From Nitrospirillum viridazoti (lineage in GTDB: Bacteria; Pseudomonadota; Alphaproteobacteria; Azospirillales; Azospirillaceae), in the NCBI RefSeq assembly GCF_007827975.1, contig NZ_VITT01000028.1: 64,000 bases of DNA; one strand, 5' to 3'. Below are positions 52,139 through 61,098 of the stretch, one piece after another. The translations under genes and the position numbers were made by a program. The notes beneath the pieces were generated by a model, which was given only the letters and a program-made list of their open reading frames with translations, was not told the origin of the DNA and did not search any database. The number at the start of each line of letters is the position of its first letter. Within the stretch, counting starts at the first letter, position 1.

Positions 52139-52178
52139 CGAACGGGTTTAAGGTACCGTTGCCCTGGTCACCCGTTCG
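52139..52178. repeat. 9-bp inverted repeat upstream of the FUSC gene
   Basis: CGAACGGGT (52139-52147) and ACCCGTTCG (52170-52178) are perfect complements separated by 22 bases, ending 15 bases before the FUSC start codon. It could be an operator or an mRNA hairpin affecting initiation. Bases 52080-52138 show nothing else. Confidence 0.45.
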
Positions 52179-52193
52179 CCTACTTGAGCTTCC

Positions 52194-54302
52194 ATGTCCC
52201 ACGTCCACACGGTGCCCACCGACCGCTCCTCCCCGCTGGCCCGGCTCGCGCGCTGGCTGCAGGCGCGCTCGTTCGCGCTGACGCCGGAGCAGATCGGCAT
52301 CACGGAGGGCCTGCGCGCCGCCACGGCGGTGGCGCTGATGGTCACGCTGGCGCTGTACCTGGACCAGCCCATCCTATCGTGGGCGGCCTTCGCCGCCTTC
52401 TGGGCCTGCCTGGCCGATCCCGGCGGGCCCTTCGGTGTGCGGCTGCGGGCCATGGGCGGCTTCGCCCTGGTCGGCACGGCCATGGCGGGGGCCGTCAGCG
52501 CCGTGGCCGCGCTGGGCCATGGCTGGGCGGCGGCGGCCCTGTTCGGCGCCCTGTTCATCTGCTGCCTCAGCCGCGTCTACGGCCCCGCCGCCACCCAGGT
52601 GGGGGTGCTGGCCTGCTGTGTCGCCGTGGTGGCCGTGGGCTATCCCATGGCACCCCTGGATGCCCTGCGCCTGTCCGGCGTCTTCCTGGCGGGGAGCGGC
52701 TGGGCCGTGGCCCTGTGCCTGGTGCTGTGGCGCATCCACCCCTACGCCCCCGCCCGCCGCGCCGTCGCCGCGATCTATTCCGAACTGGGCGACATGACGG
52801 CCGAACTGCTGGCCCTGCACGCCAGCGGCGCGACCCAGGACGCGCGCTGGAAGGCGCATGCCGCCGAGCATCGCCGCGCGGTGCGCGACACGATTGAGCG
52901 GGCACGCGCCGCCGTGGGCCGCTTCTCCGCCGGACGCGGCAACGGGCGCGACATCCGCCGCGCCCTGCTGGCCGCCATCGAGGCGGGCGAACGCATCTTC
53001 GCCGGCCTGATCGCGCTGGGCTATGACCTGGAGCCGCATGCCGCCGGCACGCCCACCGATGCCGACACGCTGCCCTTGCGCCAGCTGCGCGCCGCTCTGA
53101 CCCGCACCAGCCGCCAAGTGATGCGCTCGGCCCCCGACGGCGCCCTGGTGGCCTATGAGGCGGAGGTGCTGGACCGCGTCGCCCGGCCGGCGCACGACCT
53201 GGTGGGACGGGTGGCCCAGGTCTGCGCCCAGGCCCTGGCCGACCTGACCCGCGCCTGGGCCCCGCCGGTGGATGACGGCGCGCTGGCCACGGTGCCCGAA
53301 CAGGACGAGACGCCGCGCCGCCGCCTGACGCCCGCCCGCGCCCTGCGCCTGGCCCTGGTCCCCTCCTCCCCCATCGCGCGGCACGCCCTGCGCGTGGCCC
53401 TGGTGGTGACGGTCACCTACGCCGTCACCGCCTATCTCGACGTTGCCTATGCCTACTGGGCCACCATGGCGGCGGTGGTGGTGATGCAGCCGCAGGCCGC
53501 CACCACCTGGCCCCGCACCTTGGAACGCGTGGTGGGCAGCGTCATCGGCGGCGCTGCGGCCGCCTTCCTGGCCGTCGCCCTGCCCACGCCGCTATGGCTG
53601 CTGGCAGCCATCTTCCCCCTGGCCGCCGCCACCATCGCGCTCCGCTCCGTCAGCTACAGCCTGTTCGTCACCTTCCTGACGCCCCTGTTCGTGTTGGTGG
53701 CCGACCTGTTGCATCCGGGCCTGAGCGCCCATGGCGAGGGCATCGCCCTGGCCCGCGCCTTCAACAACACGCTGGGCAGCGTCATCGGCCTGGCCGGCTG
53801 CCTGATCCTGTGGCCGGAGCGGGAGCCCAAAGGCTTCCCCCACAAGCTGGCGGCAGCGGTGGAGGCCAACATGCGCTATGCCACGCTGGTGGTGCGGGCG
53901 GGCCAGACGCCCTATGCCCAGATCGACGCCGCCCGCCGGGCCGCCGGCCTGGCCAGCACGGCCGCCGAGGTCACGCGCCAGCGCATGGTGCTGGAGGGAC
54001 GCCGGCGCAAGGCGCACCTGGACGAGGCCGGTGCCGTGCTGGAAACGCTGCGCCGCCTGGCGGGGGCCGCCACCGTCGCCTGGCTGGATGAGCGCACCAT
54101 CCCCGGCCCGCCCGACGCCCGGCGCATCGGCTATTGCGAGGCCGCCACGATGCGGCTGGGCGCCCTGGTGCGCGGCGTGCCGACGGATGACAGCGCCCTG
54201 GACCGTGAGGGCGAACCCCCGGACGACATCGCCCGCGCCGTCACCCACGTGGTGCAGGCGGCCAAGGACTACGCCCGCGCCGTAGGGGTCACACGCTCTT
54301 GA
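52194..54302 (+). CDS. FUSC family inner-membrane transporter
   Basis: 702 aa with two hydrophobic blocks of about six TM helices each (about 45-185 and 400-535) separated by cytosolic helical regions, the FUSC/AaeB-YccS layout. The second block has AYLDVAYAYWATMAAVVVMQPQAATTWPRTLERVVGSVIGG, characteristic of the family. Members export aromatic acids or other toxic compounds. No adaptor gene is adjacent. It overlaps the convergent hydrolase gene by 14 bases at the 3' ends. An inverted repeat precedes the start. Confidence 0.88.
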   Translation: MSHVHTVPTDRSSPLARLARWLQARSFALTPEQIGITEGLRAATAVALMVTLALYLDQPILSWAAFAAFWACLADPGGPFGVRLRAMGGFALVGTAMAGAVSAVAALGHGWAAAALFGALFICCLSRVYGPAATQVGVLACCVAVVAVGYPMAPLDALRLSGVFLAGSGWAVALCLVLWRIHPYAPARRAVAAIYSELGDMTAELLALHASGATQDARWKAHAAEHRRAVRDTIERARAAVGRFSAGRGNGRDIRRALLAAIEAGERIFAGLIALGYDLEPHAAGTPTDADTLPLRQLRAALTRTSRQVMRSAPDGALVAYEAEVLDRVARPAHDLVGRVAQVCAQALADLTRAWAPPVDDGALATVPEQDETPRRRLTPARALRLALVPSSPIARHALRVALVVTVTYAVTAYLDVAYAYWATMAAVVVMQPQAATTWPRTLERVVGSVIGGAAAAFLAVALPTPLWLLAAIFPLAAATIALRSVSYSLFVTFLTPLFVLVADLLHPGLSAHGEGIALARAFNNTLGSVIGLAGCLILWPEREPKGFPHKLAAAVEANMRYATLVVRAGQTPYAQIDAARRAAGLASTAAEVTRQRMVLEGRRRKAHLDEAGAVLETLRRLAGAATVAWLDERTIPGPPDARRIGYCEAATMRLGALVRGVPTDDSALDREGEPPDDIARAVTHVVQAAKDYARAVGVTRS

Positions 54303-55290
54303 GGAACGGAATCAGATTCTTGAAGTAAAAGTCCTGGTCGTCCCAGAAGCACATGTGGCTGCCCTTGGGGCAGATGACGGATCGGGCGTTGGGCATCAGC
54401 GTCGCCATGCGCTTGATGTCCTCCGGGTCCATTTCATCATGGGCGGCGCCGATGGTCAGGGTCTTCACCGTAATGCGGGACAGCGCGTCCCAGCGTTCCC
54501 AGTCCTTCAGGTTGCCCGTCACCTCCATCTCGCTCTTGCCCTGCATCTGGTTGTAGATGGCGAAGTTGGCGTGGCGCAGGGCGCGGGTCACCGGCTCCGG
54601 CCAGGGATCCAGCCGGCAGATGATCTGAGGGTAAAGTTCCTCCATCATGATCCGGTCATAGTCGGGGGAGTCGTAATCTTTCTTGGCCTCCAACTCCGCC
54701 AGCCGCTTTCGCGAGTCCGGCTTCAGCAGGGCGCGCAGGCTGTTGGTGCGCTTCAGATAGGACTGGATGCCGGCGGTCATGTTGGAGATGACCAGGCCCT
54801 TCAGGTGCTGCTGGTACTTCAGCGCGTATTCGATCCCCAGCATGCCGCCCCAGGAATGGCCGAAGAGCACGAACTGGTCCAGGCCCAGGCCGCGCCGCAC
54901 CTCCTCCACCTCATCCACATAGCGCGTCAGGGTCCATAGCGCGGGATCGTCCGGCTGGTCGGAATTGTTCACGCCCAGCTGGTCGTAATAGTACATCTCG
55001 ATCCCGGCCTCGGGCAGGAAGGCCTCCATCGCCTCCAGATACTCATGGCCGATGCCCGGGCCGCCGTGCAGCAGCAGCACCTTGGTGGCGCCCGACCCGA
55101 CCTTCTTGGTCCAGACCTTGTACTTGCCGCCCACCACGGGGATCATGCGGATGCCGGCGGTGCGGATGCCCGGCGGGTTCAGGGGATCGGCCGACGGTGT
55201 TGCCGGGGCGGCTTCAGCCAAAGCGGGCATCGACGGAGCGGTCGCGGCGGCCAGGACGGCGGCGGCCGACAGGAACTGTCTGCGGTCCAT
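54289..55290 (-). CDS. Exported proline iminopeptidase-like alpha/beta hydrolase
   Basis: 333 aa with a Tat-like N-terminus (MDRRQFLSAAAVLAAATAPSMPALA). The fold motifs are LLLHGGPGIGHEYLEAM (HGGP oxyanion loop), the nucleophile elbow GHSWGGMLG (Ser), AAHDEMDP (Asp region) and SHMCFWDD (His). HGGPG plus GHSWGG is typical of proline iminopeptidases (S33). It should act on N-terminal Pro peptides or related amides in the periplasm. The start at 55290 is the first Met before the signal. Single gene, convergent with FUSC. Confidence 0.9.
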   Translation of the reverse strand: MDRRQFLSAAAVLAAATAPSMPALAEAAPATPSADPLNPPGIRTAGIRMIPVVGGKYKVWTKKVGSGATKVLLLHGGPGIGHEYLEAMEAFLPEAGIEMYYYDQLGVNNSDQPDDPALWTLTRYVDEVEEVRRGLGLDQFVLFGHSWGGMLGIEYALKYQQHLKGLVISNMTAGIQSYLKRTNSLRALLKPDSRKRLAELEAKKDYDSPDYDRIMMEELYPQIICRLDPWPEPVTRALRHANFAIYNQMQGKSEMEVTGNLKDWERWDALSRITVKTLTIGAAHDEMDPEDIKRMATLMPNARSVICPKGSHMCFWDDQDFYFKNLIPFLKSV

Positions 55291-55405
55291 GAAATCCTCG
55301 AGGGCGGATACAAGCAGGGCGCTCGCGCAATCTCCGCGACAGAGGTGCCTGAGCCTACCCGGTTCCTGCAAATGATTTCGGGGGCGTAGCCCATCAGGGC
55401 AGGCT

Positions 55406-56731
55406 TCAGCCTTCCCCACCGCCCTCGGCCGCGCGCTGGCGCAGCTTGGCCCAATAGTCCTGCCGCTTCTTGATCTCGCGTTCGAAGCCGCGCTCCACCG
55501 GCTGATAGAACTCGCGCCGCGCCATGCCGTCGGGGAAATAGTTCTGGCCGGAAAAGCCATCGGCCGTGTCGTGGTCGTAATTGTAGCCCTTGCCGTAGCC
55601 CAGATCCTTCATCAGGCGGGTGGGCGCGTTCAGGATGTGCATGGGGGGCATCAGGCTGCCCGTCTCCTTGGCCGCCCGCTGCGCCTGCTTGATGGCCATG
55701 TAGGCGGCATTGGATTTGGGGGCGGTGCCCAGGTAGATGACGCACTGGGCGATGGCCAGTTCCCCCTCCGGGCTGCCCAGGCGCTCATAGGCATCCCAGG
55801 CGGCAAGGGCGATGGTCAGGGCCTGGGGATCGGCCATGCCGATATCCTCGCTGGCGAAGCGCACCAGGCGGCGGGCGATGTAGCGCGGGTCCTCGCCCCC
55901 CGCCAGCATGCGGGAATACCAGTAGAGGGCGGCGTCGGTGTCCGAGCCGCGCAAGGATTTATGCAGGGCGCTGATGAGGTTGTAATGCCCCTCCTGCGCC
56001 TTGTCGTAGAGGGGCATGCGCCGCTGCACCGCCACGGTCAGGGCGTTGGTGTCCAGCGGGTCCTCGCCCGGCCGCACCACGGCGTAGATCTCCTCCACCA
56101 AATTCAGGAAATAGCGGCCGTCGCCATCGGCCATGGCCTTCAGCGCCGCGCGCGCGTCCTCTGTCAGCGGCAGGGCGCGGCCCTCCTCCGCCTCCGCCCG
56201 GCCGATCAGCTTCTCCAGCGCCTCCTCCCCCAGGCGGTTCAGGACGAAGACCTGGGCGCGGGACAGTAGGGCGGCGTTCAGCTCGAACGACGGGTTTTCC
56301 GTCGTGGCGCCCACCAGGGTAACAGTGCCGTCCTCGACATAGGGCAGGAAGCCGTCCTGCTGCGAGCGGTTGAAGCGGTGGATTTCATCGATGAACAGCA
56401 GGGTGCCCTGCCCCGCCTGGCGGCGCTGCTTGGCCGCCTCGAACACCTTGCGCAGGTCGGCGACGCCGGAGAACACGGCGGACAGGGGCTCGAACGCCAG
56501 GGTGGTGGCCTGCGCCAGCAGGCGGGCGATGGTGGTCTTGCCGCAGCCCGGCGGGCCCCACAGCACCATGGAGCTGAGGCGGTGGGCCGCCACCATGCGG
56601 CCGATGGGCCCCTTGGGACCCAGCAGATGTTCCTGCCCCACCACCTGGTCCAGCGCCGTCGGCCGCAGCCGGTCGGCCAGCGGGCGCGGCGCCTCCGCCT
56701 CGAACAAGGAACCTGATCCGCTCTTCACCAT
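55406..56731 (-). CDS. rarA: Replication-associated recombination protein RarA (MgsA)
   Basis: 441-aa AAA+ ATPase of the RarA/WRNIP1 family that acts at stalled forks. Walker A LWGPPGCGKTTIARLLA, Walker B LLFIDEIHRFNRSQQDGFLP, sensor 1 GATTENPSFELNAALLSRAQVF and the C-terminal tetramerisation region (RGSDTDAALYWYSRMLAGGEDPRYIARRLVRFASEDIG) are all intact. The start at 56731 (MVKSGSG) leaves the usual short N-tail; 56770 is an alternative. It follows degQ by about 150 bases on the same strand, a neighbourhood seen in other alphaproteobacteria. Confidence 0.96.
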   Translation of the reverse strand: MVKSGSGSLFEAEAPRPLADRLRPTALDQVVGQEHLLGPKGPIGRMVAAHRLSSMVLWGPPGCGKTTIARLLAQATTLAFEPLSAVFSGVADLRKVFEAAKQRRQAGQGTLLFIDEIHRFNRSQQDGFLPYVEDGTVTLVGATTENPSFELNAALLSRAQVFVLNRLGEEALEKLIGRAEAEEGRALPLTEDARAALKAMADGDGRYFLNLVEEIYAVVRPGEDPLDTNALTVAVQRRMPLYDKAQEGHYNLISALHKSLRGSDTDAALYWYSRMLAGGEDPRYIARRLVRFASEDIGMADPQALTIALAAWDAYERLGSPEGELAIAQCVIYLGTAPKSNAAYMAIKQAQRAAKETGSLMPPMHILNAPTRLMKDLGYGKGYNYDHDTADGFSGQNYFPDGMARREFYQPVERGFEREIKKRQDYWAKLRQRAAEGGGEG

Positions 56732-56880
56732 GACGTTCCATACACCCCGGATACAAACCCGGAACACCATGCCAGAGCGGGGGGCGGCTTGGCATCGTCC
56801 TTTTGCCCGGCATCGGACCTGTATGCCGACGTTTCCATGAATGACGCGGCGGGAAACCGCGTCAGCCGCCCCTGTTGTCC

Positions 56881-58305
56881 TTACCCGCCGACACTCAGCG
56901 TCAGCACCTGGTCACCCCGGCGGACGGCCAGGTCCCAGCGGCGCTGCGGCTGGGCCACCAGGCGCTTCAGGTCGGCCACCCGGGCGATGGGCTGGCCGTT
57001 CACCTTCACCACCACGTCGCCCGGCTGGAAGCCCAGGGCCTGGGCGGTGGTGCCGGGCTGCACCTTCAGCACGATGACGCCGTCGGAATTGCCGGCATAG
57101 CCGACCTCCTCGGCGAGCGCCGGGTTGATGTTGGCCACGGTGGTGCCAGCGAAGGGCTGGCGGCCGTCCAGCGTCATCTCATCCCGCGGCGGGTCCTCCG
57201 GCGGGCCGATCAGCTTCACCGGCAGCTTCGTTTCCGCGCCCTTGCGAATCACGGTCAGGGTCGCGTTCCCACCCACGGGCAGCAGCGCGATGCGGTAGCG
57301 CAGGCTCTCCGGATCATCGACCAGATGGCCGTTCACCGCGGTGACCACATCCCCCACCTTCACACCCGCCTGCTCCAGCGGGCCCTTGGGGTTCAGCTGA
57401 TTGATCAGCACGCCCTGGGGACGGGGCAGGCCCAGGTTGGTGGCCAGCTCCTGCGTCACCGGCTGGCCGCTGGCGCCCATCCACGGCCGCACCAGCTTGC
57501 CGCCACCCTCCACCGCGGTAACCACGGAGCGCACCATGTCCGCCGGAATGGCGAAGCCGATGCCGACCGAGCCGCCGCTGCGCGAATAGATCGCCGAATT
57601 GATGCCGGCCAGCTTGCCGTCCATGGTGATCAGCGCGCCGCCGGAATTGCCGGGGTTGATGGCGGCATCGGTCTGGATGAAGAAGTTGAAGTCCGACACG
57701 CCCACGCCGGTACGGGCCAGCGCCGAGACGATGCCGCTGGTGACCGTCTGGCCCACGCCGAAGGGGTTGCCGATGGCCAGCACCAGGTCGCCGACCTGGA
57801 TGCTGTCACTGTCCCCCAGCTCCAGGGTGGGCAGCTTCTCGCCCTTGGTGTCGATGCGCAGGACGGCCAAATCCACCTTCTCGTCCGCGCTCATGACCTT
57901 GGCGGGGAACTCCCGCCGATCGGCCAGCACCACGGTGATCTGGTCGGCGTCCTTGATGACATGGTCGTTGGTGACGATCAGACCATCGGGCCGGATAATG
58001 ACGCCAGAGCCCAGCGAGGACTCCACACGCTCCCGCGGGACGCCGCGGAAGGCGTCACCGAAGAACTGGCGGAAGAACGGGTCCTCCATGAAGGGGGACA
58101 CGCGCTGCTTGATCACCCGGCGGCTGTAGATGTTGACCACCGCCGGCGCCGCCCGCTTCACCAGGGGGGCATAGCTGAGGGTGATCTGCTCCTTGCTTTG
58201 CGGTATCTGCTGGGCCATGGCCGGCGGCGTCAAGGCCAGACCGGCGGCAATGGCCACCAGGGCACAACGGGCGAACATGCGGCGGAACGGCGTTTCAGGC
58301 GTCAC
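56881..58305 (-). CDS. degQ: Periplasmic serine endoprotease DegQ/DegP (Do family)
   Basis: 474 aa with a signal peptide (cleavage near PAMAQ, about residue 31). The protease domain has the catalytic triad His115 (VTNDHV), Asp145 (VDLAVL) and Ser221 (INPGNSGGA). Two PDZ domains follow (about 290-370 with GVKVGDVVTAVNGHLV, and 385-474 with GFQPGDVVVKVNGQPIA). It degrades misfolded envelope proteins. A TGACGCGG/CCGCGTCA hairpin (56841-56863) lies downstream. The small lipoprotein gene is 54 bases upstream, so they may share a transcript. Confidence 0.95.
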   Translation of the reverse strand: MTPETPFRRMFARCALVAIAAGLALTPPAMAQQIPQSKEQITLSYAPLVKRAAPAVVNIYSRRVIKQRVSPFMEDPFFRQFFGDAFRGVPRERVESSLGSGVIIRPDGLIVTNDHVIKDADQITVVLADRREFPAKVMSADEKVDLAVLRIDTKGEKLPTLELGDSDSIQVGDLVLAIGNPFGVGQTVTSGIVSALARTGVGVSDFNFFIQTDAAINPGNSGGALITMDGKLAGINSAIYSRSGGSVGIGFAIPADMVRSVVTAVEGGGKLVRPWMGASGQPVTQELATNLGLPRPQGVLINQLNPKGPLEQAGVKVGDVVTAVNGHLVDDPESLRYRIALLPVGGNATLTVIRKGAETKLPVKLIGPPEDPPRDEMTLDGRQPFAGTTVANINPALAEEVGYAGNSDGVIVLKVQPGTTAQALGFQPGDVVVKVNGQPIARVADLKRLVAQPQRRWDLAVRRGDQVLTLSVGG

Positions 58306-58359
58306 GGGGAGAAACTCTCACGTCTGATCGAAACGAAGGGGACTGGGGTGAGATAGGGT

Positions 58360-58611
58360 TCAGCTCGGGTCGCCGCAACGGTTCAGGCAGGATTTCAGGT
58401 CGCGCTGGCACATGCCGTTGTTCAGCTCGGGCGTGTGGTCGCTCTGCCCGGCCTTGGTATCGCCGCACACCTGGCTGTCGCGGTTGCAGCGCGCCACGCA
58501 GGCCGCATGGCTGTCCAGCTTGCCCTCGCGCTGCGACGGCAGCGCCATGCAGCCCGCCAGCCCCGCCAACAGCAGGCAGGCCACAGCCGCCTTGATCCCC
58601 AAAATACGCAC
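58360..58611 (-). CDS. Small cysteine-rich lipoprotein
   Basis: 83 aa. A lipoprotein signal with lipobox LAGC (Cys21) precedes a mature part with six Cys in a mirror-image pattern: CVARCNRDSQVC (C-x3-C-x6-C) and CQRDLKSCLNRC (C-x6-C-x3-C), separated by a polar loop. This predicts a helical hairpin clamped by disulfides, like CHCH-type folds, in the oxidising periplasm. I know no named family. It lies just upstream of degQ on the same strand. Confidence 0.75.
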   Translation of the reverse strand: MRILGIKAAVACLLLAGLAGCMALPSQREGKLDSHAACVARCNRDSQVCGDTKAGQSDHTPELNNGMCQRDLKSCLNRCGDPS

Positions 58612-58781
58612 CGGTTCATCCTCCTGTCCGCGCGGTGGCGCGCCTGTCGCGCCCGGCGATGGACGGCCCGCAGGATGCGCGATTTGCCGCCCACCCGTCG
58701 AGAGTGGAAAACGCGGCCATCCCCGCCCAGCCTTGCCTTACACGACGGGGCCCCAACCGGCCCGCCGGCGGGGCAACGAAA

Positions 58782-58811
58782 AAGGGGCGGACCCTCGCGG
58801 ATCCGCCCCTT
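58782..58811 (-). terminator. Intrinsic terminator of the rpsM-rplQ operon
   Basis: Stem AAGGGGCGGA/TCCGCCCCTT (10 bp) with a 10-base loop; on the minus strand it continues CTTTTTCG. It lies 34 bases beyond the rplQ stop. Confidence 0.9.
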
Positions 58812-58844
58812 CCCTTACCATTCCGGAAGTGGAACAGCCTAGAC

Positions 58845-59267
58845 TCAGGCCGCTTCTTCCTCGGTCTCCGTCACCTGGACCGGACCGCTGTCCTGGCCCT
58901 TGGCGGAGACGTCGCGGTCCACCAGCTCGATGACGGCCATGGCGGCCATGTCACCGTAGCGGAAGCCGGCCTTCAGGACGCGGGTGTAGCCACCCTGACG
59001 GTCCTTGTAGCGCTCGGCGATGGTGGTGAACAGCTTGTCGACCATGGCGTTGTCGCGCAGTTCCGCGAACGCCAGGCGACGGTTGGCGAGGCCGCCCTTC
59101 TTGCCCAGCGTGATCAGCTTCTCGACGATCGGCCGCAGGTCCTTGGCCTTCGGCAGGGTCGTCTTGATCTGCTCGTGCTTAATCAGGGCATTGGCCATGT
59201 TGGAGAACATGGCCAGACGGTGGGTAGAGGTCTTGCTGAACTTACGCCCGGAAACGCCGTGACGCAT
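58845..59267 (-). CDS. rplQ: 50S ribosomal protein L17
   Basis: 140 aa. The invariant N-terminus MRHGVSGRKFSKTSTHRLAMFSNMANALI and C-terminal YTRVLKAGFRYGDMAAMAVIELVDR identify bL17, which sits at the exit side of the 50S subunit. An acidic C-terminal extension is normal for alphaproteobacteria. It is the last gene of the operon, 165 bases after rpoA; the gap has a GGTGTCGG/CCGACACC hairpin at 59290-59308. Confidence 0.98.
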   Translation of the reverse strand: MRHGVSGRKFSKTSTHRLAMFSNMANALIKHEQIKTTLPKAKDLRPIVEKLITLGKKGGLANRRLAFAELRDNAMVDKLFTTIAERYKDRQGGYTRVLKAGFRYGDMAAMAVIELVDRDVSAKGQDSGPVQVTETEEEAA

Positions 59268-59432
59268 GGTGCTTCTCCTTTCATGTCCGGGTGTCGGATG
59301 CCGACACCTATGACGATCCCCGAAACGCCCGCCTGTGCCCGTAAGGGGCGCCGGTCGGTACGGCGGGGGTGGGCCCTATGCCCTGTACTCCGCACCCGGC
59401 CGTAACCGGATGCGGAGAACCTCAAATCAAGC

Positions 59433-60449
59433 TCAGTACGGCTCTTCCAGACGCTTGGCCAGGTCCTCGATGTTCTCGGGCGGCCAGTTCGGGATTTCCA
59501 TGCCGAGGTGCAGGCCCATCTGGGACAGCACTTCCTTGATCTCGTTCAGCGACTTGCGGCCGAAGTTCGGGGTGCGGAGCATTTCCGCTTCCGTCTTCTG
59601 CACCAGGTCGCCGATGTAGACGATGTTGTCGTTCTTCAGGCAGTTGGCCGAACGGACCGACAGTTCCAGCTCGTCCACCTTGCGCAGCAGGTTCTTGTTG
59701 AACGGCACCTCGTCGGACTTCTCCGACGCGGTGACGGCCTGCGGCTCTTCGAAGTTGATGAACAGCTGCAGCTGGTCCTGCAGGATGCGGGCGGCGATGG
59801 CCACGGCATCCTCAGGCGTCACGGCGCCGTTGGTCTCGATCGACAGCGACAGCTTGTCATAGTCGGTGCGCTGGCCCAGGCGGGTGTTCTCCACCTTGTA
59901 CGCCACCTTGCGGATGGGGCTGTACAGGGCATCGATCGGGATCAGGCCGATGGGGGCGTCTTCCGGACGGTTCTGGCTGGCCGGGACGTAACCCTTGCCC
60001 TTCTCGACCGTCAGTTCCATGTTCAGGCGGGCGCCGGCGTCCAGGGTGCAGATCACCAGATCCGGGTCCATCACCTCGATGTCACCCGTCACCTCGATCA
60101 TGCCGGCGGTGACTTCCTTGGGGCCTTCGGCGCGCAGGCGCAGCCGCTTCGGGCCCTCGCCCTCCATCTTCAGACCCATGTTCTTAATGTTCAGAACGAT
60201 GTCGGTCACGTCCTCACGGACGCCGGGGATGGAGGAGAATTCGTGCAGGACGCCATCGATGTGGATGGCGGTGACCGCCGCCCCCTGAAGGGACGACAGC
60301 AGGACGCGGCGCAGGGCGTTGCCCAGGGTCAGGCCAAAGCCACGCTCCAGCGGGCCGGCGACGATCGTGGCCTCACGGCGCGGATCGGCACCGACGTTCA
60401 CGTCGAGCTTGCTGGGCTTTTCCAGGGTCTGCCAGTTCTTCTGAATCAC
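59433..60449 (-). CDS. rpoA: RNA polymerase alpha subunit
   Basis: 338 aa. The N-terminal dimerisation domain (about 1-235) includes VGADPRREATIVAGPLERGFGLTLGNALRRVLL; the C-terminal domain (about 265-330) has ELSVRSANCLKNDNIVYIGDLVQKTEAEMLRTPNFGRKSLNEIKE for UP-element and activator contact. Normal length. It lies between rpsK and rplQ; rpsD is not in this operon, as usual in alphaproteobacteria. Confidence 0.98.
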   Translation of the reverse strand: MIQKNWQTLEKPSKLDVNVGADPRREATIVAGPLERGFGLTLGNALRRVLLSSLQGAAVTAIHIDGVLHEFSSIPGVREDVTDIVLNIKNMGLKMEGEGPKRLRLRAEGPKEVTAGMIEVTGDIEVMDPDLVICTLDAGARLNMELTVEKGKGYVPASQNRPEDAPIGLIPIDALYSPIRKVAYKVENTRLGQRTDYDKLSLSIETNGAVTPEDAVAIAARILQDQLQLFINFEEPQAVTASEKSDEVPFNKNLLRKVDELELSVRSANCLKNDNIVYIGDLVQKTEAEMLRTPNFGRKSLNEIKEVLSQMGLHLGMEIPNWPPENIEDLAKRLEEPY

Positions 60450-60514
60450 GGGTAGTTGCCTCTAATGCCATCGGGAGGACACGACACCCGGTTTCACCGC
60501 TGTCGGGTGCGGAT

Positions 60515-60544
60515 CAGGGCGCCGGTCTTTCGACCGGCGCCCTG
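60515..60544. repeat. Strong hairpin in the rpsK-rpoA gap
   Basis: Perfect 13-bp stem CAGGGCGCCGGTC/GACCGGCGCCCTG with a 4-base loop (GAAA in the minus-strand RNA, a GNRA tetraloop). No T-run follows on the minus strand, so it is more likely an mRNA processing or stability element within the operon than a terminator. The rest of 60450-60680 has no gene. Confidence 0.7.
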
Positions 60545-60680
60545 TCCTCAACCAGACCACCTCCCCCATGCATGGGCGATCGCGATGGCATGCGAAAGCC
60601 GGTCCCGGGGCGGCGGGGAAACGCGGAAGCGTTTGGACCGGAAACGGCCACAAGGGCCGCCTCCGTAATCGGTAGAACGA

Positions 60681-61079
60681 TCAGACGCGGCGCTTCTTCG
60701 GCGGGCGAACGCCGTTGTGCGGAATCGGCGTCACGTCGCGGATGGACGTGATCTGGAAGCCGACCGACTGCAGGGCGCGCAGGGCGGACTCACGGCCCGA
60801 CCCCGGACCCTTCACTTCCACTTCCAGGGTGCGCATGCCGTGTTCCTGGGCCTTGCGGCCCGCGTCTTCGGCGGCCATCTGGGCGGCGTAGGGGGTCGAC
60901 TTCCGCGAACCCTTGAAGCCCATCATGCCCGACGAGGACCAGGCGATGGTGTTGCCCTGGGCGTCGGTGATGGTGATCATGGTGTTGTTGAACGAGGCGT
61001 TCACGTGCGCCACGCCCGAGGTGATGTTCTTGCGCTCGCGGCGACGAAGCCGGGCGGCAGAAGCGTTGGGCTTTGCCAT
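60681..61079 (-). CDS. rpsK: 30S ribosomal protein S11
   Basis: 132 aa. ITSGVAHVNASFNNTMITITDAQGNTIAWSS and the C-terminal TPIPHNGVRPPKKRRV identify uS11 of the 30S platform. Nineteen bases separate it from rpsM, so the two are co-transcribed. Length and residues are normal. Confidence 0.98.
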   Translation of the reverse strand: MAKPNASAARLRRRERKNITSGVAHVNASFNNTMITITDAQGNTIAWSSSGMMGFKGSRKSTPYAAQMAAEDAGRKAQEHGMRTLEVEVKGPGSGRESALRALQSVGFQITSIRDVTPIPHNGVRPPKKRRV

Positions 61080-61098
61080 TTCTTATCAGTCCTTCAGC

